A stretch of 64,000 nucleotides of DNA, taken from Promethearchaeota archaeon Loki_b31 (lineage in GTDB: Archaea > Asgardarchaeota > Lokiarchaeia > Sigyniarchaeales > SOKP01). The position numbers were made by a program, and so were the translations under genes. Shown one piece after another: positions 54,557-62,753 of the stretch. Where the stretch lies: positions 62,001-126,000 of the forward strand of contig NJBI01000003.1 in NCBI GenBank assembly GCA_005222975.1, written 5' to 3'. Under the pieces are notes generated by a model. It was given only the letters and a program-made list of their open reading frames with translations. It was not told where the DNA came from and did not search any database. Numbering within the stretch: position 1 is the stretch's first letter; every line of letters begins with the position of its first letter.

Positions 54557-57500
54557 ATTACATTCTATTAAAGAATTCGAGGAGTTATCTAAGAAGATTA
54601 TCGAAAGTCAGGATTCTAAAAAACATATTATATCTTTATCTTCAGGTACATGTGGTTATGCAAGTGGTTCAATTAAGGTTGGAGAGGCATTAAAACAAGC
54701 AATTAAAGGATATGAAAATAAGATTAACCTAAAACTAACAGGATGCCACGGTTTTTGTGCGGCAGAACCCAATATAATAATATTCCCTGAAAAAATTTTC
54801 TATAAAAACTTAAAACCAGAAGATGCACCTAATATTATTCAATCTATATTAAAAGGAGAGATAATTGATAACTTGGTTATTAGCGAGAATGGAACAAAAT
54901 ATGACCATATTTATGATATTCCATTTTATAAACTCCAAAAGCGTATACTTACAGGAGATAATCCCCTTATAGATCCTACAAATATCGAAGATTATATAGC
55001 GATTGGTGGTTATAAAGCACTTGCTAAAGCTTTAAGTATGCATCCTAAAGAAATTATTGAAGAAATAAAGAAATCCGGATTAAGGGGTAGGGGTGGAGCA
55101 GGATTTTCGACAGGAATTAAATGGGAAATTGCGAGTAAACAAAAAAGTGATGTTAAATACATAATTTGTAATGCTGATGAAGGTGATCCTGGGGCTTACA
55201 TGGATAGAAACCTACTTGAAGGTAATCCGCAATTAATCATTGAAGGTATGATAATTGGTGCCTATTCAATAGGTGCAAATAAGGGATGGGTTTATGTTCG
55301 CGATGAATATCCACTTGCTGTGAAAAATATCACTATAAACATTAAGAAAGCAAGAGAAATGGGCGTTCTTGGTAAAAATATACTTAATACAGGTTTTGAT
55401 TTTGATATAGAAATTACACGCGGTGCAGGTGCATTTGTTTGTGGTGAAGAAACGGCATTAATCCATTCTATAGAGGGTAAGAGAGGTAATCCAAGTCAAC
55501 GACCACCTTTTCCAGCTCAAAAAGGACTTTTTGGCCAACCTACAAATATAAATAATGTAGAAACATGGGCTAATGTGCCTAAAATTATTGAAAAAGGTGC
55601 AGACTGGTATGCAAATATCGGTACCAAGACGAGTAAGGGTACAAAAATATTCTCACTTGTTGGTAAAGTTGAAAATACTGGATTAGTTGAAGTACCTATG
55701 GGTATTACTATAAAAGAGATAGTATATGATATTGGTGATGGAAACTCAACTGGTAAAAATGTAAAAGCTATACAGACCGGTGGTCCATCTGGTGGATGTA
55801 TTCCACAAGACCTTTTTAATTTGCCAATTGATTATGAATCACTTAAGCAGGCAGGTTCTATAATGGGTTCAGGTGGAATGATTGTATTGGATGAAGATAC
55901 ATGTATGGTCGATTTTGCAAAATACTTCACAAATTTCTTACAGAATGAATCCTGTGGTAAATGTTCAATATGTAGAGAGGGTACTCAACGTATGTTTGAA
56001 ATACTTACAGATATAACCGAAGGTAAAGCAAATGTTGAATCCATTGATCTGCTTGAAGAGCTTGGTCATGTAATAAAAGATACTTCTTTATGTGGACTTG
56101 GTCAAACTGCTCCGAATTCAGTGCTTTCTACACTTAGATATTTCAGAAATGAGTATTTGGAACATATTTTAGAACATTATTGTAGAGCAGGGGTTTGTAC
56201 AAGCCTTTTAAAATCTCCATGCGAAAATAGTTGCCCAGTCCATCTAAATATTCCAGGATTTATACAATTATTCAAAGAAAATCGTCTTGAAGAAGCATAT
56301 GAATTGATTATGCTTGATAATCCTCTTCCCGCAACTACAGGGCGAATTTGTTTTGCCCCTTGTAATAATCGATGTAAAAGAGTATATATAGATGAAACTA
56401 TCAATACAAGATCTCTTCATCGCTATATTTCAGACACTATATATAAAATGAAAAAGGATGAAGAAATTATAAAAAGGTTTATAGGTAAAAAATTACCAAC
56501 AACAGGAAAGAAAATTGCAATAATTGGTGCTGGTCCTTCGGGTTTAACTGCAGCTTATTATTTAGTTAGATTGGGTCATTTAATAGATGTTTATGATAAA
56601 AAATCTAAACCTGGAGGAAAATTATTATATAGTATTCCTGAATACCGGCTCCCTACAAATGTTTTAGAACATGAAATAGATATTATTAGAAAATTAGGAG
56701 TAAATTTCATATTAAAAACAGAAATTGGCAAGGAAATACAGTTAAATAAATTAATTGAAGATTATGATGCAATATATATTACAACTGGTACTCAAAAAAT
56801 AATACCTTTGAATGTTCCTGATTGTGATGCTCCTGGTGTACTTTTAGGAATTGAAGAATTAGAGAAAATTAAAAACAGTGATTTTAGTCAAAATAACGAT
56901 AAAATAGTAATTATTGGTGGCGGAAATACTGCTATAGATGTTGCAAGATCATTAAAGAGATTGGGAGGGGATGTTACTATCGCTTATCGTCGTACTTTAA
57001 GAGACATGCCTGCAAATGAAGAAGAAATAAAAGAGGCAATGAAGGAAAATATTGAATTTATGTTCATGGTTTCTCCTCATGCTATTGTAAGTAATGATGA
57101 TAATATAAAAGGAATTGAACTTATGAAAATGAAAGGTGGTATATATGATCCATCTGGCAGAAGAAAACCTATTCCTATAGGTGAAACAGTTATCATCCCT
57201 TGTGATAAAATATATACAGCAATCGGTGAAAGGATAAATATTAATTTTGTAGAATGCACGGATGTTAGTATCAAGGGTACTGTGGAAATAAATCCGACTA
57301 CTTTGCAGTCTAGTAATCCTAAAGTATTTGCAGGAGGAGATTTTATAACAGGGCCAACTACTGTTGTAAATTCTATGTCAGAAGGCAAGAAAGCAGCTCG
57401 TAATATAAATAATTTCTTAATAGGTGATGATAACTTTTCCGAATTATACAAAGATTTTGATTTTAAAGGTGAAATTCCTCTTGATTCTGAAATTTCTCCT

Positions 57501-57644
57501 AAAATTATGGAAATAGAAATTCCAGTGAAAGAAAGAATTTCCAATTTTAAAGAAGTTAGAAAAACTTTATCAAAAGAGCAAGCCTTAAATGAAGCTTTAA
57601 GATGTTTACGATGTGATTTAGAAATAATCGAAAAAAATAAATGA
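54549..57644 (+). CDS. NuoF-GltD fusion: NADH diaphorase joined to an NADPH-type flavoprotein
   Basis: 1031 residues. Residues 1-105: thioredoxin-like domain with Cys35, Cys66, Cys70. Residues about 140-545: NuoF core with GLRGRGGAGF (178-186), ICNADEGDPGAY (FMN/NADH site) and the 4Fe-4S ligands Cys469, Cys472, Cys475, Cys515. Residues about 545-1031: GltD-type part with N-terminal Fe-S cysteines (558, 562, 601, 605, 609), FAD motif GAGPSG (660-665), and a second nucleotide site GGGNTA (790-795) followed by the YRR (813-815) typical of NADPH binding. Only three of the four usual cysteines of the thioredoxin-like cluster are visible. One chain thus carries an FMN/NADH and an FAD/NADPH unit. 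Partner genes lie on both sides. Confidence 0.9.
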   Translation: MTKLHSIKEFEELSKKIIESQDSKKHIISLSSGTCGYASGSIKVGEALKQAIKGYENKINLKLTGCHGFCAAEPNIIIFPEKIFYKNLKPEDAPNIIQSILKGEIIDNLVISENGTKYDHIYDIPFYKLQKRILTGDNPLIDPTNIEDYIAIGGYKALAKALSMHPKEIIEEIKKSGLRGRGGAGFSTGIKWEIASKQKSDVKYIICNADEGDPGAYMDRNLLEGNPQLIIEGMIIGAYSIGANKGWVYVRDEYPLAVKNITINIKKAREMGVLGKNILNTGFDFDIEITRGAGAFVCGEETALIHSIEGKRGNPSQRPPFPAQKGLFGQPTNINNVETWANVPKIIEKGADWYANIGTKTSKGTKIFSLVGKVENTGLVEVPMGITIKEIVYDIGDGNSTGKNVKAIQTGGPSGGCIPQDLFNLPIDYESLKQAGSIMGSGGMIVLDEDTCMVDFAKYFTNFLQNESCGKCSICREGTQRMFEILTDITEGKANVESIDLLEELGHVIKDTSLCGLGQTAPNSVLSTLRYFRNEYLEHILEHYCRAGVCTSLLKSPCENSCPVHLNIPGFIQLFKENRLEEAYELIMLDNPLPATTGRICFAPCNNRCKRVYIDETINTRSLHRYISDTIYKMKKDEEIIKRFIGKKLPTTGKKIAIIGAGPSGLTAAYYLVRLGHLIDVYDKKSKPGGKLLYSIPEYRLPTNVLEHEIDIIRKLGVNFILKTEIGKEIQLNKLIEDYDAIYITTGTQKIIPLNVPDCDAPGVLLGIEELEKIKNSDFSQNNDKIVIIGGGNTAIDVARSLKRLGGDVTIAYRRTLRDMPANEEEIKEAMKENIEFMFMVSPHAIVSNDDNIKGIELMKMKGGIYDPSGRRKPIPIGETVIIPCDKIYTAIGERININFVECTDVSIKGTVEINPTTLQSSNPKVFAGGDFITGPTTVVNSMSEGKKAARNINNFLIGDDNFSELYKDFDFKGEIPLDSEISPKIMEIEIPVKERISNFKEVRKTLSKEQALNEALRCLRCDLEIIEKNK

Positions 57645-57670
57645 TTAAATGTTGGAAAAATTGATTTAAT

Positions 57671-58384
57671 ATGCCAAAAATAAATATTGATGGAATTGAG
57701 GTTGATTGTCCAGAATATTGGACAATTCTTGATGCTGCAAAATTTATTGGAATTAATATACCCACTCTTTGCTATCACGAGGGTCTTTCAACATGGGGTG
57801 GTTGTCGCCTATGTATTGTCGAAATAGGGAAAGAAAAAAATACAAAACTGGTTTCCTCATGTACATTCCCTGTTCAAGAAGGTCTTTACATCCGAACTGC
57901 AAGTAAAAAAGTAATCAAAGCAAGAAAAATGATACTTGAGCTTTTAATTGCACAAAATCCGACTGCAAAAGTATTACAAGATCTTGCATCAAAAATAGGA
58001 TTGAATAAAATCAGGTTTAAACCTAAATGGGAAAGCTGTATTTACTGTGGTTTATGTATCAGGATGTGTGAAGAACAGATGATGGCAAAGGCTATTGGAT
58101 TTGTTAATAGAGGAAATAAGCTAAAAATAACCACCCCCTTTGATAAAAACTCGGAGGATTGTCGAAGATGTGGTGGTTGTATATATATTTGCCCGGCATG
58201 CACAATAAGATGTGATGGGGCCCATCCAGAAAGTGTGTTATGTAATGGCTGTTATAATATACTCCAACCTACATGCTTGGATGTTCATGATAATTACGCA
58301 TGTTGGATGGGGTTAGAAGGAGAATGTGGAATTTGTGTTACTACATCAACTAATCAAAAAATAAATGAAAAAAAGGAGATATAA
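57671..58384 (+). CDS. NuoG-N-terminus-like iron-sulfur subunit
   Basis: 237 residues. A [2Fe-2S] ferredoxin domain has Cys34, Cys45, Cys48 and Cys64. Two 4Fe-4S sets follow: Cys123/126/129/133 and Cys164/167/170/174 with Cys177 and Cys181 close by. A further cysteine group at 191, 194, 202, 211, 219 and 222 could hold another cluster. This matches the N-terminal electron-input part of NuoG or HydA without the catalytic domain, so it is probably a wire between the diaphorase and the FMN protein encoded next. It begins 26 bases after the fusion gene and ends three bases before the next ATG. Confidence 0.85.
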   Translation: MPKINIDGIEVDCPEYWTILDAAKFIGINIPTLCYHEGLSTWGGCRLCIVEIGKEKNTKLVSSCTFPVQEGLYIRTASKKVIKARKMILELLIAQNPTAKVLQDLASKIGLNKIRFKPKWESCIYCGLCIRMCEEQMMAKAIGFVNRGNKLKITTPFDKNSEDCRRCGGCIYICPACTIRCDGAHPESVLCNGCYNILQPTCLDVHDNYACWMGLEGECGICVTTSTNQKINEKKEI

Positions 58385-58387
58385 AAA

Positions 58388-59968
58388 ATGGTAAACTTAA
58401 AAATAAATGCTTCGGCTGCCACTTTGACGAAAAATAGAACTGAGGATTCAATTGTACCTGAAAGTGGAATGTGTGCTACTTGCATAGATGGTTGTATCGG
58501 TATGTGTGATGTTGGAAAATCTGCATATAGGGGTTCAGAAGTATTATATCCAAAGCCCTTTGGTTTGATAACATCTGCTGGTGTAAAAAGTTATCCGGTG
58601 GATTTTTCTCAGTTTACAATACTAGGCTCATGTAGAGGTGCATATGGTATTGAAGCGGATTCTGATAAAGCTTTATTCACAAAAGTGAATTTAGAGCAAA
58701 GAATAGGGCGAGATAAAAAAATCAAGTTAAAACTTCCCTTTATTATTCCAGGACTTGGCTCAACAGCTGTAGCGAAAAATAATTGGGACGGACTTGCAAT
58801 TGGAGCAGCGCTTTCAGGAATAATTCTTACAATTGGTGAAAATGTATGTGGTATGGACCCTAATTCAAAACTAGAAAAAGGAAAGATTGTGTATTCCGAA
58901 GATCTTGAAAATAGGGTTAAACTTTATAAAGAATGGCAGCAAGATGGTTATGGTGGAATTGTAGTTCAAGCAAATGTCGAAGGTACAAAACTTGGTGTGC
59001 AGGAATATGCATTAGATAAATTAGGTGTTGAAATCGTAGAACTTAAATGGGGGCAAGGAGCTAAAGATATCGGTGGAGAGGTAAAATTAAAAACTTTAAA
59101 GCGCGCCCAAGTGCTTAAAGATAGGGGATATTTCGTACTGCCAGATCCTTATGATCCAACAGTTATAAAGGCATTTGAAAACCATGTTTTTAATGAATTT
59201 GAGCGCCATTCAAGGTTAGGTATGGTAAGTGAGGAGAGTTTCTATAAAAGGGTAGAAGAATTAAGATCTTTGGGAGCGAAATATGTTTTCTTAAAAACAG
59301 GAGCATATAGACCTAAAGATCTCGCTCTTGCAGTAAAATGTGCCTCTGAGGCTAAGATTGACTTATTAACAGTAGATGCAGCAGGAGGCGGAACAGGAAT
59401 GAGCCCATGGAGGATGATGAATGAATGGGGTGTGCCCCGTTTTGAGCTTTGGTCACTTCTTTATAAATATCTTGATATACTATCGAAGAAAGGAAAATTC
59501 ATTCCTGATATTGCAATTGCCAGTGGTATTACTATGGAAGATCAGATATTTAAGGGTTTAGCATTAGGCGCACCCTATTTTAAACTAGCTGGTATGGCTA
59601 GAGCACCACTAGCGGCAGCAATGGTCGGTAAAACTATAGGCAATAGTATAGATGATGGTGAATTACCTGTATATATTTCGCGTTTTGGAAGAAGAAAAGA
59701 AGAGATTTTTATAACAGCCCCTGAGCTTCGGCGTAAATTTGGAGATAAATTCGATTCAATACCTCCAGGTGCAATTGGATTATATACATATATGACTAGA
59801 CTTGAGCAAGGCCTTAAACAATTGATGTGCGGAGCAAGAAAATTCACATTAGAATATATTACCCGAGATGACATCGCTTCATTAACAAATAAAGCTGAAG
59901 AAATAACGGGAATCCCCTTAGTAATGGATTGCGATAAAGAAGAAGCTGAAAAACTTCTTGATTTTTAA
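58388..59968 (+). CDS. FMN-binding glutamate-synthase-like protein (GltB central domain)
   Basis: 526 residues matching the FMN/TIM-barrel domain of glutamate synthase: GTGMSPWRMMNEWGVP, DIAIASGITMEDQIFKGLALGA (split here as IASGITMEDQ and FKGLALGA; the phosphate-binding loop) and RFGRRKEEI. A Cys-rich N-terminus (Cys29, 32, 36, 40) probably binds a 4Fe-4S cluster. The glutaminase (GATase II) domain of GltB is missing and no separate gene for it is present. It would therefore use free ammonia or another substrate if it makes glutamate at all. It completes the operon with NuoE, NuoF-GltD and the NuoG-like subunit and is followed by two GDH genes. Confidence 0.85.
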   Translation: MVNLKINASAATLTKNRTEDSIVPESGMCATCIDGCIGMCDVGKSAYRGSEVLYPKPFGLITSAGVKSYPVDFSQFTILGSCRGAYGIEADSDKALFTKVNLEQRIGRDKKIKLKLPFIIPGLGSTAVAKNNWDGLAIGAALSGIILTIGENVCGMDPNSKLEKGKIVYSEDLENRVKLYKEWQQDGYGGIVVQANVEGTKLGVQEYALDKLGVEIVELKWGQGAKDIGGEVKLKTLKRAQVLKDRGYFVLPDPYDPTVIKAFENHVFNEFERHSRLGMVSEESFYKRVEELRSLGAKYVFLKTGAYRPKDLALAVKCASEAKIDLLTVDAAGGGTGMSPWRMMNEWGVPRFELWSLLYKYLDILSKKGKFIPDIAIASGITMEDQIFKGLALGAPYFKLAGMARAPLAAAMVGKTIGNSIDDGELPVYISRFGRRKEEIFITAPELRRKFGDKFDSIPPGAIGLYTYMTRLEQGLKQLMCGARKFTLEYITRDDIASLTNKAEEITGIPLVMDCDKEEAEKLLDF

Positions 59969-59969
59969 T

Positions 59970-60310
59970 CTTAAAACTTTTCTTTTTTTTTATTTTTACT
60001 GAATAAAAAACCGATTCTTACCTTCTAATAAATTGTTTAATTAAAAATAATTTAATTTTAAATGCAATAGAAAATTGTTAGTAATCAGAATAATAATAAT
60101 TTTGAGTTTAGAATTATGATAATAAACCCATATGAGAGTGCTAAAAAAAAAATTGATATAGCAGCAGAATTAATTAATTTACACCCGAATACTTTGGAAT
60201 ATCTAAAAAAGACGGAAAGAGCGCTCGTTGTTTCTATCCCAATAATGATGGATGATGGTTCTCTCGAAATTTTTGAAGGATACAGAGTTCATCATTCTAC
60301 TTTACGAGGT
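59970..60310. repeat. Direct repeat, copy 2 (GDH upstream region and 5' end)
   Basis: Counterpart of 53590-53992. Both share the CTTTTCTTTTTTTTTAT tract, the AAAAATAATTTAATTTTAAAT leader element and the GAGTTTAGAATTATG start context, then about 65 codons of GDH. The copies differ at scattered positions, so the duplication is not brand new. Confidence 0.6.
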
Positions 60311-61366
60311 CCAGCAAAAGGAGGTGTAAGATATTCTCCCTTTGTGACTCTTGATGAGATGAAAGCTTTAGCTCTTTTGATGACGTTTAAGACTGCTTTA
60401 TTAGGGTTACCTCTTGGTGGTTCTAAAGGTGGTATAAGAGTCGATACAAAAAAGTTATCGAACAGAGAATTAGAGAAATTAACGAGAAGATATACAATGG
60501 AAATAATAAATATGATCGGACCAGATAGAGATATTGCCGCACAAGATATGTATACAGATTCGCGTATAATGGCTTGGATGATGGATACATATAGCATGCA
60601 AAAAGGTCGATCTATTCCTGGAGTAGTAACTGGTAAACCAATTGATATTGGAGGCACTATAGGAAGTATTGATGCTCCTGGTACAGGAATGTGTTATTTA
60701 CTAGAACATTTATGCCAAAAACTAAATTATAATTTAAAAAAAATGAGTGTTGTAATTCAAGGTTTTGGAAAAGTGGGATCTGTTGTTGCTAAGCAATTAT
60801 CCAACATATCTTGCAATGTTATTGCAATCTCTGAAGAAGAAGGGGGGATATACTCACCAGATGGTTTAGATATAGACACATTAATTAAATGGAAACAACA
60901 AGGTAATTTATTAAAAGAATACGAGGGTAAAGGTACAAGATCAATAACTAATGATGAATTACTAAGCATTAAATGTGATGTTTTGATTCCTGCAGCTATG
61001 GAAAATCAGATTTATAGTGGAAATGCAGATAAGATAGATTGTAAAATAATATTAGAAGGAGCAAATAGTCCAACGACTTCCCAAGCAGATAAAATCTTGG
61101 AGGAAAAAGAAATAATAGTTGTTCCAGATATTCTTGCCAATAGTGGAGGCGTATGTGTATCTTATTTTGAATATATTCAAGATATGCACAGTTATTTCTG
61201 GAAGTTAGATCGCGTTAATAGAGAAATGAAAACTATTCTTCTATACACATTTGAGGAAATATTTAAATTTTCAAAAAAAACGGATTCATCACTCAGAACG
61301 GCAGCATATGCTATTAGCACAAATCGATTAGCCAAAGCACATGAATTGAGAGGTTTATTTCCATAA
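60116..61366 (+). CDS. Glutamate dehydrogenase, paralog 2 (altered conserved motifs)
   Basis: 416 residues and an intact frame. The substrate Lys (GPAKGG, 66-70) and catalytic Lys104 (GGSKGG) are kept, and the catalytic Asp144 remains, but its context is AAQD instead of PAPD. The segment normally reading GGSxGRxxATG is GGTIGSIDAPG (179-189), losing the Arg and Thr, and the usual ANGPTTPEAD is ANSPTTSQAD. The NAD(P) motif GFGKVG is intact. These changes suggest altered catalysis or a regulatory partner role in a mixed hexamer. It lies directly downstream of the redox operon with a duplicated leader, 148 bases after its last stop. Confidence 0.85.
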   Translation: MIINPYESAKKKIDIAAELINLHPNTLEYLKKTERALVVSIPIMMDDGSLEIFEGYRVHHSTLRGPAKGGVRYSPFVTLDEMKALALLMTFKTALLGLPLGGSKGGIRVDTKKLSNRELEKLTRRYTMEIINMIGPDRDIAAQDMYTDSRIMAWMMDTYSMQKGRSIPGVVTGKPIDIGGTIGSIDAPGTGMCYLLEHLCQKLNYNLKKMSVVIQGFGKVGSVVAKQLSNISCNVIAISEEEGGIYSPDGLDIDTLIKWKQQGNLLKEYEGKGTRSITNDELLSIKCDVLIPAAMENQIYSGNADKIDCKIILEGANSPTTSQADKILEEKEIIVVPDILANSGGVCVSYFEYIQDMHSYFWKLDRVNREMKTILLYTFEEIFKFSKKTDSSLRTAAYAISTNRLAKAHELRGLFP

Positions 61367-61475
61367 ATGTGTGCATTTTAGTTTATGTGGAATAATTAAT
61401 TATTAGATTTAGCAGAAATTATTATAAAAAATAAAATAAAAAAATAAAATAAAAAATAAAAAAAAGTGTAATATA

Positions 61476-62726
61476 ATGACCGTTAATCCTTTTGAAATGG
61501 CAAAAAAGCAGATTGATATTGTAGCAGAAGAGATGGATTTAGATCCAAATATTCATAAGTTTTTAAAAAGAGTAGAACGTTCTTTAATAGTTTCTATTCC
61601 AATTATGATGGATGATGGTACTTTAAAGGTTTTTGAAGGTTATAGGGTTCATCATTCAACAATCAGAGGACCTGGGAAAGGTGGTTTACGATTTTCTCTA
61701 GGTGTTAATCTTGATGAAGTAAAAGCTTTAGCAACATGGATGACATGGAAAACTAGTCTTTTAAACTTGCCTTTAGGGGGCGCTAAAGGTGGTATATGCG
61801 TTGATCCTTTTAAATTATCTAAAAAAGAGCTAGAAAAACTTACAAGAAGGTTTACTGCTGAAATTATTAATATCATAGGACCAGATATTGATATTCCCGC
61901 TCCGGATGTTAATACTAACGCACAAATTATGGCATGGATTATGGATACCTACAGTATGCAAAAAGGACGGACGATTCCTGGCGTTGTAACTGGAAAACCA
62001 ATAGAAATCGGTGGTTCTGTTGGCAGAGCAAATGCTACCGGAACGGGTTTGTATTTTGTACTTCAAGCTTTAGTTGAAAAACTAAGATTAGACTTAAAGT
62101 CCTTAAAGATTGTAGTTCAAGGATTTGGTAATGTAGGAGGTACGATTGCCGATCTACTTTATAAACACGGGTGTAAAGTTATTGCCGTCTCAGATATATC
62201 AACGGGCATTTACTGCGAAGATGGTTTAGATGTAGAAAAATTATTAGCATGGGCTAAACAAGGTAATTTATTAAAAGATTATAAAAACGATAAGTATAAG
62301 CTTATTGGTAACGACGAGCTACTTACATCAAAATGTGATGTATTAATCCCTGCAGCTATAGAAAATCAAATAACAGAAAAAAATGCGGAGAAAATAGACT
62401 GCAAAATAGTTTTGGAAGGTGCAAATGGTCCTACAACACCAGAAGCGGATAAAATTTTGTTAAAGAAAGAAATTTATGTAGTACCAGATATTCTTGCCAA
62501 TAGTGGCGGAGTATGCGTCTCCTACTTCGAATATGTCCAAGATATTAATTCGTACTTCTGGAAACTTGATCGTATAAATGAAGAACTCAAAAGAATCATA
62601 ATTGAAGCCTTCGAAGAAACATTTAAAATCTCAAAAGAAAGAAGCATTTCCCTTCGTACAGCTGCCTACATTATAGCGGTATCAAGAATCGCGAAAGCAA
62701 TTGAGTTAAGAGGTATTTTCCCTTAA
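61476..62726 (+). CDS. Glutamate dehydrogenase, paralog 3
   Basis: 416 residues with all standard GDH motifs: GPGKGGLRFS, catalytic Lys in PLGGAKGG, catalytic Asp in PAPDVNTN, GGSVGRANATG and the Rossmann motif GFGNVGG. It is close to paralog 2 over its whole length, including the C-terminus RGIFP versus RGLFP, so the two come from a tandem duplication. It starts 110 bases after paralog 2, behind an A-rich low-complexity stretch (61426-61466). It is probably the main catalytic enzyme of the pair. Confidence 0.95.
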   Translation: MTVNPFEMAKKQIDIVAEEMDLDPNIHKFLKRVERSLIVSIPIMMDDGTLKVFEGYRVHHSTIRGPGKGGLRFSLGVNLDEVKALATWMTWKTSLLNLPLGGAKGGICVDPFKLSKKELEKLTRRFTAEIINIIGPDIDIPAPDVNTNAQIMAWIMDTYSMQKGRTIPGVVTGKPIEIGGSVGRANATGTGLYFVLQALVEKLRLDLKSLKIVVQGFGNVGGTIADLLYKHGCKVIAVSDISTGIYCEDGLDVEKLLAWAKQGNLLKDYKNDKYKLIGNDELLTSKCDVLIPAAIENQITEKNAEKIDCKIVLEGANGPTTPEADKILLKKEIYVVPDILANSGGVCVSYFEYVQDINSYFWKLDRINEELKRIIIEAFEETFKISKERSISLRTAAYIIAVSRIAKAIELRGIFP

Positions 62727-62753
62727 ATCATTTTTTTTTATTCCCAATTTTTT

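Noticed and set aside
61426..61466. A-rich AAAATAAA stretch before GDH paralog 3 as a regulatory repeat
   Set aside because: It is low-complexity sequence and similar A-rich runs occur in many gaps here.
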